Source of the DNA: Phlegmacium glaucopus
Taxonomy: Eukaryota > Basidiomycota > Agaricomycetes > Agaricales > Cortinariaceae
Length of the DNA stretch: 64,000 nt
Direction of reading: 5' to 3'
NCBI GenBank assembly: GCA_015039465.1
Contig: MU130224.1
Location: 8,210 to 72,209 of the forward strand
This document shows positions 1-11,877 of this stretch, piece by piece. Made by a program: the position numbers and the translations under genes. The notes under the pieces are model-generated. The model saw nothing but the letters and a program-made list of their open reading frames with translations, did not search any database and was not told the origin of the DNA. The stretch's first letter is position 1. Each line of letters starts with the position of its first letter.

Positions 1-218
1 ATTTATATTCTATATTTCGGTTGCAATTCCTTTTATATTTAAAGTACTCGAACTTGTATGTTTTCCCTTAGTTTGAATATCAACTTTGTTTCCTCCTCTT
101 GTTCGTCCTCTAAGTCACTGAGGTCTTCCGTCTTATTACTTCTTCTTCCGTTCCGAAATCAGGACACCTTAGGAGCTGGGTGGCACAGCACACACGCTGA
201 GGCCAACGTCCTTTCCGC
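1..218. other. non-coding flank of NLR copy A, transposon-like
   Basis: No gene is seen. The stretch ends in a run of short GTTCCG-type repeats (about 222-250) that continues into the last codons of the neighbouring minus-strand NLR gene. Similarity to copy B is lost here, so this is probably the edge of the duplication or of an inserted element. Confidence 0.4.
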
Positions 219-3200
219 TTACTGTTCCGGTTCCGTTCCGTCCGTTCCGGAGTAGCTCCGACGTGACTTCCTTGTTTTAAACTTAACACTTGCTAAATTT
301 TCCATACTAGTGAGGGTGTCTGGATGTTCTGCACCAAGCAGCTTCTTCCTCATGTCCATAACTTGAATCTCCAGTTGCTCTGCCTCATTCCACCTTCCCT
401 GATCTCTGTATGTGCTTGCTATATTTGCCATACTGGTAAGGGTGTGTTGATGTTCTGCACCAAGCAGCTTCTTGCTCATGTCCATAACTTGAATCTCCAG
501 CTGCTCTGCCTCATTCCACCTTCCCTGATTCCTGTATGTGTGTGCTAGATTTGCCATACTGTTGAGAGTGTGTGGATGTTCTGCACCAAGCAGGTTCTTG
601 CTCATGTCCATAACTTGAATATCCAGCTGCTCTGCCTCATTCCACCTTCCCTGATTCCTGTATGTGTTTGCTATATTTGCCATACTGTTGAGGGTGTGTG
701 GATGTTCTGTACCAAGCAGCTCCTTCCTCATGTCCATAACTTGAATCTCCAGTTGCTCTGCCTCATTCCACCTTCCCTGATTGCTGTATGTGTATGCTAG
801 ATTTGCCATACTAGTGAGGGTGTGTGGATGTCCTGCACCTAGCAACTTCTTCCTCATGTCCATAACTTGAATCTCCAGCTGCTCTGCCTCATTCCATCTG
901 CCCTGATTGCAGTATGTGTTTGCTAGATTTGCCATATTAGTGAGGGTGTGTGGATGTTCTGCACCAAGCAGGTTCTTGCTCATGTCCATAACTTGAATCT
1001 CCAGCTGCTCTGCCTCATTCCACCTTCCCTGATTCCTGTATGTGCTTGCTAGATTTGCCATACTAGTGAGGGTGTGTGGATGTCCTGCACCGAGCAGCTT
1101 CTTGCTCATGTCCATAACTTGGATATCTAGCTGCTCTGCCTCAATCCACCTTCCCTGATTCCTATATGTGCTTGCTAAATTTGCCATACTAGTGAGGGTG
1201 TCTGGATGTTCTGCACCAAGCAGCTTCTTGCTCATGTCCATAACTTGAATCTCCAGCTGCTCTGCCTCATTCCACCTTCCCTGATTTCTATATGTGCTTG
1301 CTAGATTTGCCATACTAGTGAGGGTGTCTGGATGTTCTGCACCAAGCAGCTTCTTGCTCATGTCCATAACTTGAATCTCCAGCTGCTCTGCCTCATTCCA
1401 CCTTCCCTGATTGCTGTATGTGTTTGCTAGATTTGCCATACTGTTGAGGGTGTCTGGATGTTCTGCACCAAGCAGCTTCTTCCTCATGTCCATAACTTGA
1501 ACCTCCAGCTGCTCTGCATTGTTCCAGTCGCCATTCTCCCCCATCACTAGTGAAAATTTGGTCCACTTATCATCGTAGTACTGCTCAATATGTCCTATCT
1601 GCCTTCTATGTAACTCATTGGCCTTAATATGTGGAAAGATCAACCGTCGCAATGCATAATCCTGACTTTCAAATCTCCATGGAGTTGCACAGGACAGGAT
1701 TGTGCTTCCCATCTGACACATTCTTTGCTGCTTGGATTTTGACATTCTCTCCCGACTCCAGTAGTGCACCAAAGGATGAACAGACATCAATCTAGATGAT
1801 TGTCCTCTTTTCATCAATGAGAATGAGAAAAGGACACTAATTCCTTGTCCAAATATGAACTCATCCCAGTGACCATCATTGTCCAAACCAAGCAGAGTAT
1901 AATCCAGTGAAGTGACTGCCTGAGGTAACTTTTCAGCTAAGTCACTATCAATAACATATTTCATAGCCTCTTCAGCAGCAGATTGGAATATATCTTTAGA
2001 AATATTGCTATGATGATAGAAAGCACATATTTGAAGTATTAGGATTGCAGCCTGGGCTGCTTGTGCATCTCCAGCAGTGGAATGACCACAAGCTCTCTTC
2101 TCTATTTCTTTGAAAGAAAGATCCCAAGTCCCATACACTGTTTTATTATACTTTGATGCCCCTGTGAATGCAGCATCTGACATAAGAGCCTCACGATGCA
2201 TTGAGAATTGCCTCAGATACTGATCAATATCACATTTCCCAGCCTCAATATAGGCTCCAGCATGATCAATAGCAAGAGGAATGCACCCCAGCTCAGTCAC
2301 AATCTTTTTGGCAGCTTGTAGATGCTCAGGCAATGCATCCAAGCAGCTAGCCTTGAGAAGTAGAGCTATAGCATCTGGCTCCTCCATTTCAGTGATCTCA
2401 ATGCTGTTCTCAAATGATATGACCCTTCCCATGGATCTGTTTCTGCTAGTAATGAGAATGCTACCTCTGTTGCATGGGGGTATGAACCCTTCCACCACCT
2501 CTGGAGGAGGATCATCAGCATTATCAAACACAATCAACCATTCTTCTTGGAGAGAAGATATCCACTGGAGGACAGACTCAACTGAGCCATCCACATGGGA
2601 ATCTTGGGCAGCAGGAAGGCTAGATATACCCTTGAGAGACATTTCCATGCTCTCCTGAGAGGAGGCATCAACCCAGAAGACATGTGAAAAACTATCAAGA
2701 AATGAATCCAGTGTTGTGAATGGCAGAGTGAGAACCCTTACCTGTCAGACATTTCTTCTATGAACTTGAAACAAATTTGGGTCTTTCCAATCCCTCCCAA
2801 TCCCCAGAGGAGACAACAGTACCTTGACATTGGTCTACTAGTACCACGATGAACAAAAATCTTCCCGAGTTTATCAAGTACATCTTTCCGTCCAGTAAAG
2901 ATTGGGCTGGAGTTGGGTTTTTGAGTTATGGGGATCTTCATCTGCCTTTCACCAGTATTGGCAGGGAGAACAATGACATTGTTGTTCTGTATGCACAATT
3001 ATTGCTAAATCGTACACACGACTTACGAGAAAGACTTACGAAAGTGCCACCAGTGATGAGGGTATTCTGCGCATTCGCAAGGAGACCCAACGCTGATTGT
3101 TGAGCCTGCTGATCATGAGCGAAAGCCGATAGAACATGGTGTAAGCAACTCACTGAGGAATTTTGTTGCGATTCTATGGATCCCAATTTGACTTGCATTA

Positions 3201-3840
3201 CGGCATCAGGCGAGGGTGAATTTCCATCCGGATGGGCTACAGGAGCGATAGCCAGAGCGGAAACCGAGGCAGAGACTTGGAGTTCATGGGCACTCTGATC
3301 GACGAGGATGATTGAATAACGATGGATACGATGGACTAAGTTGAACACCTACATTAACGCCAGCGGCTGGAATGCTTACAGGAGCAAGTTCATTGATCGC
3401 CAGAGTGGAAACCGAAGTGGAGAGTAGGTTATGGGCGGCCTGATCGATGACGATGGTTAAATGCTTAAGGATGCGATGGGCAAAGTTGAACGCTCATAGT
3501 AACGCTAGTGACTGTAATGCTTACATCTTGCTTATTGATCGCCGGAGCAGAGACCGAAGTAGAGACTAGGTCGTGGGCGGTCTGATCGATGATGATGGTT
3601 ATATACATAACGATGCGATGGGCGAAGTTGAACGCTCACAGTCACGCCAGCGACTTGAATAACTTGTGCGTTTTCAGCCGCAGCATTAGCGGGAACGGAT
3701 AGCATGGGATCAGCGGTGCTTGTTTTGATGGTCGATATCGAAGTTGCTGGTTCAGAGCTTGAACCCAGAGCATCGTTGGTGGTCAGAGGTGAATATTTTG
3801 ATTTCTTGGGTTTGACGATTTTCTTAAAGATGCGCTTCAT
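219..3840 (-). CDS. NLR-type receptor, NB-ARC plus TPR repeats, copy A
   Basis: Predicted six-exon gene: 3840-3640, 3581-3525, 3439-3380, 3294-3040, 2986-2742 and 2691-219, all with GT-AG introns that join in phase, giving about 1096 aa. Residues 1-67 are basic (start MKRIFKK). Residues 68-191 come from small repeated exons. The nucleotide-binding domain has Walker A GGIGKTQ (about 255-261), the FWVDASS segment (about 278-284), Walker B LIVFDNADD (about 325-333), GSILITSRN (about 349-357) and the GCIPLA loop (about 408-413). Ten 42-residue TPR units (core NQGRWNEAEQLEIQVMDM) follow from about residue 655. Fungal NLRs of this build are thought to sense self or non-self signals and trigger a cell response. 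That role is inferred from the family. The last 20 or so residues (VKFKTRKSRRS onward) are not TPR and differ from copy B. Confidence 0.88.
285..1545 (-). repeat. 126-bp coding tandem repeat (TPR array) of NLR A
   Basis: Ten near-identical 126-bp units, each encoding one 42-residue kinesin-light-chain-like TPR with the pattern LLGAEHP-TLTSMANLASTY-NQGRWNEAEQL. The final unit breaks off after ENLAS. Units differ mainly at the same few positions (PDT/PHT, MRKK/MSKK/MSKN), as expected for recent unequal exchange. Confidence 0.92.
3295..3640 (-). repeat. tandemly duplicated mini-exon/intron units in NLR A
   Basis: Three consecutive units of about 142-145 bp, each with an intron ending in GATCAG and a small exon encoding an AHxL...STSVSxLAI-like peptide. 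The exons are 3581-3525 (19 codons), 3439-3380 (20 codons) and the start of 3294-3040. All introns here are phase 0, so units can be added or lost without breaking the frame. The same arrangement is found in NLR B. Confidence 0.8.
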
Positions 3841-4240
3841 ATCTTTGAACAGTGAGTTGTGGTGAGCAATAAGTAAGCCTGATGAGCGTCAGAAAGAAAG
3901 ATGCTCTCGATTACATAAACAGCAACCCGTCTCTCACATCAGCATCGCCACCTGTACACTTGCTACAACATTATTCGTCACTCTTCTCCGGTTCTTCCTG
4001 CTCATCTCCAATATCCCGTGCTAGGAATCACCAATCAATACACCGTCCGATGCATTGGCCATCGGAGGTACCTAGTCACCGCTGAATTTGCCCCTCCGAG
4101 TGCGAAACCTCCCTCTGGGGGTCCTTCACCTCTCCAAGTGGTACATAAATTAATGAATTTTTGATCCTTGACGGAGGACGCCTAGTAAATTCGCAGCCTG
4201 CAGGCGACGATCAAGAATTCCAAAATTACGCGCAAAATTC
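3841..4240. other. intergenic, upstream of NLR A
   Basis: This lies between the start of NLR A and the end of the kinase remnant. It is conserved with 33576-33940 in copy B, with small indels, and therefore probably holds the NLR promoter. No clear core promoter motif was picked out. Confidence 0.4.
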
Positions 4241-5642
4241 TCAAAACAAAAATATATACTCCATGGACGTTTTCGTCAGGATATCCATTCGACTCTGTCT
4301 ATCACTAAATGAACAGCGGCACTGGGTATGGACGATCTCGACGTTGACGGTGCCGATGTTTTGTCTGTAGATTATTTTTACGACGAGGCATGTCTGGAGA
4401 ACTGATAGTAACGGTGATGCATCTACTGCCAGTGATTCAGACAGTTCCTTGTTACAAATGCTCGAAAACTGATTCGTCCAGAGCTTCAGCTGCTGTCGCT
4501 CGCTCAACAGGATTCAACTTCAGAAACCGAAGCATGAGGCTGATGTATGCATGCACTTCTTCGGCACTATTGCATTGTACCGTTGCCTCGCTAAGCACAG
4601 TTCTAATATGGTGTTGTCCAGTGCGCTCCGACATTTGCGCGAGGTGCATCAGGTCGCGGGATACACCATCACGTCCTTCGGGACTAAAGAGCCAGTTGCT
4701 AGTGGCCCATTCGTACATCTTGTGAAATCAGTCATTTAACATCAAAACATATACGAAGAAGCGCTATACCAAGCAACCCAAACTCCATATGTCAATAGCA
4801 GGGCCCCATTCAAGGCCTAGAACGACCTCTGGTGCGCGCAGAGCGTAAGGTTGGACAAGATCGCTCAGGTGCTTTCTCGGGTGGAATTGTCTCATATAAT
4901 GTTGACGGCAATTCTGCAAGCTCGTGCATTACGATCGAGTCAACATTGGATGGCAGGAGAAGGATATTTGAAGGCTTTATGTCTGCCGGACCTGTTTCGT
5001 TAACAATTGTGATTGATGCATCAATTCGACGCACCAGAATGGACAACTCCGCATGTGTCGTGTAGATATTCGAGTGCTTTCAGTACGTGTTTGACAAGTC
5101 GCAAGATAAACTTGAGAGGGAGTCGTGGATCGGGCAGCTGCTTCTGTAGGTTCGAGACACTGAAGCTGAGCACATCGGTGACGATAAATGTCGCTCCCGT
5201 AAAAACTCTCGAATGTGAATTCGTGCAGAAAGTGAAGGACGTGATGAAAACCTTGGTGAGAAGGCGCTGCTGCTGCTATCGTTCGTAGAATGCTAAGTTC
5301 TCTGAGACGCCCTGCATCAACCTCTCTTGATGCATGCACTGATAGTATTTTCAATGCAACATGTCGATTTTCTCTGAAATAAGAATCAACATTGTTACTA
5401 ACCGATACAAAATTGACCAAGAATTGACTGAAACGCACTTGCGGTCCCGTGCTAACCACACATTCCCGAACCTGTGTAACCACGAACCTCCCTTCACCAA
5501 GCTTAGTCGGATAAAAGCCACCGCGGTCATCAACATCCAGTGAAAGATTCTCCTCAGGCCACTGCATGAGTTTGAGGTCCTTGCTGACCCTGTACGGCGT
5601 CAAAGGTGTCGGTGTGCGAGACTGAGACATTCGCCTGAACAA
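4241..5642 (-). pseudogene. SRPK-like serine/threonine protein kinase, copy A (broken)
   Basis: Reading the minus strand gives, in order: the N-terminal segment with PEENLSLDVDDRGGFYP-KLGEGRFVVT, an intron, HVALKILSVHASREVDAGRLRELSIL (N-lobe Lys and helix C), FHHVLHFLHEFTFESF, and the catalytic loop HSDIKPSNILL reconstituted across an intron (about 4988-5040). Then come the activation/APE region YALRAPEVVLGLEWGP, DIWSLGC and a C-lobe end (MYEWATSNWLFSPEGRDG...). This layout matches fungal SRPK kinases. Lesions: the glycine-rich loop codons present in copy B (RKLGWGRFGNVW) are partly deleted near 5490, and there is a frame change near 4850, before the YALRAPE segment. It is therefore called a pseudogene. 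It lies upstream of the NLR, on the same strand, and is divergent from the phosphatase gene. Confidence 0.75.
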
Positions 5643-6008
5643 AGTCTGTCGGCCACCAGAAGAAGGGTGACAAGCACTTGTAGTCGACGAGTATGTTTAT
5701 CCGAGGTTTCTCATCTAATCATTAATGGCCTGGGAATCTCTCACGGGACAACGATTTATTGGGACCTCACTGTCAGTCAACTACCTCCAGTCCAAAGCCG
5801 ACGATGAACTCAATTTACCTAAACGAGGTGGTGAATTTTTGGGCTACGAACAAAGGCCGTAGTGCACATCATTGCAGAATTATTAGCCCAAAGCGATAAC
5901 GAGGTGAGTTCTTTCCTAAGACTTTTAATTGTCGTTGGCGCGATTTTTAAGGAAAATTCTCAGAACTACAATACCACCGAGCACATATCTATAACCGTTT
6001 GTCGAGGA
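5643..6008. promoter_or_regulatory. divergent intergenic region, kinase/phosphatase
   Basis: This 366-bp spacer lies between the starts of the minus-strand kinase and the plus-strand phosphatase and is shared with copy B, where the DIRS element inserted in it. A bidirectional promoter is inferred from position only. Confidence 0.35.
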
Positions 6009-9000
6009 ATGGAATCTTCGGACATTGACTCCGACTCTCTGCAAGCGGTGAAGAGCTTGAGGTCCAAGTTTGAGAAACTAGCGCAGGACGCGTCTTCTCA
6101 AAAACCAGATCCGTTGACAGTCACTGTACCCTTCAGTCCTCGTCCCCGGGCAACTTCCAATACCCAGATGGGATCCAGCTTCGTGCATCCTCATCTTCTT
6201 CAGATCTGAGCCTACCCGCCAAACGACCCCCGCCACCTCCCCTCGAGCATCGAAACTCTTAAACAATGCATCGCCTTCCTCTTCTCTAGCCTCATCACCA
6301 CTGCTTCGCCCTGTTCCAGTACCACTCATAGCGAAAGCAGACCCTAGAGAACAGCCACAACCTCGCAATTGGAATATTCCAGTTAGTACATCACCTGCTC
6401 GTTCTCCATCACCGTTTTTGTTATCACGTTTAGTTCTTCCCATTCCATCTCGAAAGCAGAACTGAAGGATAATGGTTTAGAAGCAAGTACTACTTCAGCT
6501 CAAAATAGATAGTGAGTGATTCTTTGGTTAATACAGATTCTTGACCTTTAATATTTCCTTTAGTACTCGCACTCCGCCAGTGTCGCCTATCAGGATAGCA
6601 AGTCCTCGAAAGCCATTTTCCACTTCGTCAGGGACCATACCCGGGCCACCACGACCTACGACCTCAGGCATTTCACAACTCTTAGACACCGAAAAGTCTC
6701 TTTCTGCTGACAATCCACCGACATCATCTTCAACATCTCCTCCTATTCCAGCACGACGTCGGCCTCTTGAGAATGTCAACAATACGATTTCACGCTTCGA
6801 CGATACCAATGACGACGATTGACAATCCGACACATGGCTCTCTGACGATAATTCAGAAGCATCATTCACCTTCGTCCCACCCATCCCAGCGAGACGTCAA
6901 CCCAATAATAACAATGTTAATAATATAATTGCCTACTCTATTGATCCCAGTCAGAATCCCACTTTGGCCCATTCGGCACGCTCCACCATTCCTCCGCCAC
7001 GACCGCCACCGCGCAACCACCCACCTATATCTGCGGGCCGGGTGGAGGCTGCTTTAATCTCCCCAAATCCTAATGTATTTGCGTCACCTCCTCCACTCCC
7101 TGTTCGTCGTGGAGTCAATGTTTCTCCAGAAGAACTTCCATTTGGATCCATGCCGTCCCTTCCAAGTCGTTCCCAGCTCGTTTTACCATCTACTGGCGAT
7201 AGTGAACGAAAGCCATTGGGCGCAAGTAAACTTCCGCCGCCTCCTACACGTACAATCGCCCTGGGAGACAAACTTCCACCCCCACGGCGGCCCACGACAC
7301 CTTCCTCTGATGAAGAGTCAGGAGAAGAAGAAGAAGCACGGGCCAATGCTGTGGACCTTATGCCCGACAGCAGCACCTCATCAAGACGACCTCCACAGCT
7401 AGCTTTCCATGATGGTTTTTCAGAATCCCGGATCCATGTCCATCCACAGACGGGCTGTGTAGCGCTCTCTGGTACATACGTTGTTGTGGGGCATGGGCAC
7501 CATATCAAAATCTTCGACTTGGCCAAGTCGGAGGTACCGTTATTGAATCTAGACACGAAGGATATCGGTGCTAAAGATTCCAAGGTGACAAGTATGGAGT
7601 TTCGACCGACAGCGTCCCATGCAGATAGAGGATATCTGTTCTGGGTTGGTACGAAAGAAGGTCATATCTTCGAGCTGGATATCAGAACTGGGATCATCCG
7701 CGGTATCAAGCACGCTGCACATCTCCACCATATAGTTCACATATTTCGACATTCACGGTCAATGGTTACTCTCGACGAATCAGGCAAAGCACTTATCTTT
7801 TCTCCTGATGTTTCCAACCAGGAAGATATCTCCCTGGCACTTACTGTCCCTCGTGTAGTCAGGACTACGGAGAAGCAGGATTTCGTGAAGATGTTGGATG
7901 GGAAACTCTGGACGTCAGCCAGGGCGGAGCATCATGGTCACCTGACGCAGAAGCTACCAATCATTCGAGTATTCGACCTCTTTAATCCTGCCAGTACTGG
8001 GAGGTCACTATTACCGACTGAACATGTTGGGCCCGTCACTTCCGCTACAATACTTCCTTCTCAGCCTGGGATGGTTTACGTTGGACACGAAGAAGGTTTT
8101 ATATCTATGTGGGAGCTCGACACTGAAGACGGGTATCCTCGCTGTGTGGAAATCATGAAAGTAGCAGTATCAGACGTATTGAGTTTGGAAGGAGTTAGCA
8201 ACCGTCTTTGGGCTGGGAGTAGGAATGGGATGATCGCGGCTTATGACGTGTCTCAAAAGCCCTGGTTGGTGACGAATTGTTGGAATGCACATCCCTGGGG
8301 TGCCAGCAATGAAGTTGGTGGTTAACCATTACGCAATTATGAAGGTGGGAAGGCTGTGTGTTGCTAGTATTGGGAGGGACGAGCAGTTGAGACTTTGGGA
8401 TGGGCTTCTGGGATGGGATTGGGTCGGTGAGTTTCCTGTCCTTTGTCTCATTTGGTCGGAAATTGTTGTACTAATTTCCATCCCTACCCTTACCTTTGGG
8501 GATAGACAAGGAAATCAGAAACTTCTTTCAGTTCCTTCCTCGACTTGACGGTTATGGTGGTTTCGTGGAACTGCGACTCTGCTCGTCCTGATTCTCTCAA
8601 TGGCGATCCTCAAAATTACAACTTACTCAACGATGCTCTTCATAGCGTCGATAGCCCTCCTGACATCATCGTCTTTGGGTTCCAAGAAGTCATCGATCTA
8701 GAGAGTCGGAAGATGGTAGCAAAGAATGTCTTCCTTGGTGGTAAGAAGAAAACAGATGATGGGCTTTCTGAAAAGGTTACGGGCGCGTATAAGAGATGGC
8801 ATGATCGACTAGTCCTTGCTGTGCGGGCAGCGATGCCGAAGGATGTTGCCTATTGCGTGGCTCATACTGAGAGTCTCATTGGGTTGTTCAGTTGTATCTT
8901 CGTTAAGAACACAGAGAGGCCGTTATTCGATGATGTATCTGCAACCACCATCAAACGAGGTATGGGGGGTCGGTATGGGAACAAGGTGCGGAACTTTTCA

Positions 9001-9776
9001 TCCTTGCAACACAATTGTTCATATCTTTTACCACAATAGGGTGGAATCGTTGCACGCTTTCTGGTTGGCGATTCATCGATATGTTTCATTAACTGTCATG
9101 TCGCGGCTGGTCAAAATGCAGTTCGACATCGGAATGCAGACGTTGCGGGAATGCTGGAGGAGAAAGCTGTGTTTTCACCAACAGATCATTCTATGGCCTA
9201 TATCCGTGGTGGCGGTGGTACAATGGTCCTTGACCATGAATTCGTTTTTGTGAGCCTTTGTCCCTGCCCCATTTTGATGCTTTGGTAACTGACTTGGATC
9301 TAGTTGAACGGCGACATGAATTATCGGATAGATCATCGCCGAGATGCTATAATCGCCGCTATCCGTGCTGGAGACCTCGCCAGCCTCCTGCCTCATGATC
9401 AACTCCTCCGAGAGATCAAGTTAAATCGGGGATGTCGGTTACGTGGATTCTCAGAAGGTCTCCTCACACCTATAAATACGATCCTCGTTCTGACGAGTAC
9501 GATTCATCACTAAAGCACCGTGCCCCTGCATGGTGCGATCGTATTCTATGGCGTTCTAGAGTGGCCAATCGTGTTCAGCAACTACATTATAAACGGTACG
9601 AGGCGAACGTGTCTGATCATCGACCTATCTCTGCGGCGTTTTCTGTTACGGTGAAAAGTTTTGATTATGAAGCGAGAGAAAATTCAAAAGCGTTGTTGCA
9701 GGCTCAGTGGCTTGAGGAACAGGAAAGGTTGTTGGTGGCAGCGAGGGAGTTCTATGGAAGCCAGGCGCTCATTTAG
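6009..9776 (+). pseudogene. WD40-inositol polyphosphate 5-phosphatase, copy A (frameshifted)
   Basis: The start MESSDIDSDSL at 6009 begins a long Pro/Ser-rich disordered region. It is followed by WD40-like beta-propeller sequence (about 7400-8400: VVVGHGHHIKIFDLAKSE, WVGTKEGHIFELD, VYVGHEEGFISMWELD, CVASIGRDEQLRLWDG) and the 5-phosphatase domain: VVSWNCDSA, FGFQEVIDL, NGDMNYRIDHR after a short intron, RAPAWCDRILWRSR and SDHRPISAAF. These are the signature motifs of inositol 5-phosphatases, which remove the 5-phosphate of phosphoinositides. Lesions: broken frame in the proline tract near 6240, TGA at about 6820 (TCA in copy B), one extra C near 8290 relative to B, 8 nt missing near 8514 and about 10 nt missing near 9468. 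Introns at 6512-6563, about 8428-8506, 8988-9041 and 9251-9303 look intact. Assembly error cannot be excluded. Confidence 0.8.
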
Positions 9777-10514
9777 GATCTTTTGAGGTTGATTCCCTTT
9801 TTCATCTCTGGGTCGCGACTCGCCGATGGTGTCAAGCAAAACATATGGATCTGTATCATCACCACCTTCATTGGACTTTTTACACAATGGAATTTCAATT
9901 AGTCTTGCTAGTTTTATTTCTTCTCGATACCCTAACTTGAATATTAATGGCGATAACTCTTTTTAATTAGGATGAGGATGGCTTTCAATTAACTAATTAG
10001 AACCCGAGAAATATTCTTTCCAACATTCAATTTTAGTGGCCGCCATAATGTTTGAACTTGGAAGTATGTCCCAAAGTAAGTACTTCTCCTGCATTTGTTT
10101 GCGTCCTACATTGTAGACCCCTCGGAATGAAATTTCTCATTTTCTTCTAGTTTTCTTTACTAAATGAATATCACTTTAGTATTGTCTCACATGCCAAGGA
10201 CTACTTAGAAGAGGGATGATGAACACAAAAAGATTAATTAAATTTAAATTTTATTAAAAAAAATATAAAACATAATTATATAATTTATAAATCATGTGAC
10301 CTTCCTAATTAGGCAGGGTCCTGGGAGCCTTAAATGCAAAAAACAACATCATGTAGCTGAGTTTGTGCATGCATACCCTTTGATAAATATTCAGTGAGTA
10401 GTACTTGTCAAAGTAACTATTAGTTATAGTAATTGCACACCTATTATAGATGGAAAAGACTATTTAATAAAGACACAAAGAAATTAATCTTCTACCTGAT
10501 CCAGGAGGGAGTTC
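9777..10514. other. 3' flank of phosphatase A, then AT-rich intergenic
   Basis: Similarity to copy B continues to about 10122 and then stops abruptly (B resumes different sequence at about 61546), marking the right edge of the segmental duplication. The rest is AT-rich with no gene seen. Confidence 0.55.
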
Positions 10515-10977
10515 TGTTAGGGGACACCCAATTTCAAGCCTAACTCCCCACTCCCAATCGGGCCCAAACCCAATCTCACTCCCAAACCCAATCTCAGTCC
10601 CAAACCTGAACCCACTCCCAACTCAACTCCCAAATATCTACATTCCACCTCATTGATGAACCTGATTCCTCACCCAAACCTGATTGGCCCTGACTCCACC
10701 CTACTCCTGATTGGCCCCAACCCAAACTGAACTTACAACCTTACACTGTTATTTTATTGTTTTATTATTTTATAACACCATTTTATTATTTTATTCTTGT
10801 ACCATTTAGTTATTTATTTTCATTATGTACTTAAATACCTTCTCACCTTAGCAGGGATCCCAATCTTTTCCTTTTAGGATCCCCTGCTAGGTGAGGCAAC
10901 TGTAGTCATACTTATAAATATATTAATTTAGGATCCCCTGCTAGCTTGACTAAGTCGGCGTTGCAGTTGCCCTAACA
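10515..10977. mobile_element. solo LTR (TSD AGTTC)
   Basis: The element starts TGTTAGGGGACACC and ends GCCCTAACA, inverted ends typical of an LTR. It is flanked on both sides by the 5-bp direct repeat AGTTC (10510-10514 and 10978-10982). It is 463 bp with no internal coding region, so a solo LTR left by recombination. Its 3' half (GGATCCCCTGCTAG motifs) recurs near 26150 and 27430-27530. Confidence 0.85.
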
Positions 10978-10982
10978 AGTTC

Positions 10983-11877
10983 TGAGTTGTAGTAAGAAAT
11001 TTATAACTTATTGAAGTTATAGTTTTGTCCCCCATTCAATGATCTAATGATGCCAAAAGCTAAACCAATCAATTTTGACTTTTTTAGTACTCTTTAACTT
11101 CAGATAAGTTTGTAAACAATTCTGAAAATATCTGAGTGGATAGATTTCCACAAAAGCTGGCAGGTCTCCTGCAAATACTAAGCAGGAAATGTGTTAGGAG
11201 GCAAACTGATAAGCTATAGTTACCGTCACACTTACTGTGACATGGCAAACATAACAATCACATAAGATCACAAGGGTAGTCACACAAGAAGAACAGTGTT
11301 TCTAACTGGAACAACAACATATCTACTTGCTTACAACTAAGCTACTGACTCATTCTCAACAGGTTATGGGCCCCAGGCTCACTATTATTGTGCCTACAAT
11401 CTGATAAAACACTGTCAATGAATTTTCTGGCATTATTTGCACTTCCTATGAAACAGCTCCACCTGAGACATAGTTTCACCCTTATGCTAGGCAACAAATC
11501 CTCATATCTCACTAGTCTCGAACCCATCCGTCTATATCGGGCAATTCACCGTGTGAATTTGTTTGTGATGGAGCACAAACTGCCCTACAATGTCTGGTGC
11601 ATTTGGTAGGTGGAACCCCCCATTGTCACACCCCGTGATCTTGTCACAGGCCCATCAACTTGAATACCAATGCACCCTCTACTGTTCTCTACTGATACAG
11701 CCCATATTGAATGTCATGTAGAGTGTGCCAAATATATGAATAACCTTTATGTTCAACAGTGCCATTGATTTGGCCTTTGAAAACCTTTATTACTCAACTA
11801 CTTGTCTAAGTTCCACAACTGAGACATGGAAGTATCACTTGAAACAAAATTCTTTCCTCTCCTGAACCCTCAGCAAA
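10983..11877. other. intergenic, no gene seen
   Basis: No protein or RNA gene could be supported in this stretch between the solo LTR and the DUF6589 pseudogene. Confidence 0.4.

Noticed and set aside
324..800. Plus-strand frames repeating MFCTKQLLPHVHNLNLQLLC
   Set aside because: They are the antisense of the TPR-coding repeats of NLR A; the same occurs at 30054-30278 opposite NLR B.
2281..2658. 125-codon plus-strand frame opposite the NB domain
   Set aside because: It is the complement of the NLR coding strand; a parallel frame exists at 32011-32388 for the same reason.
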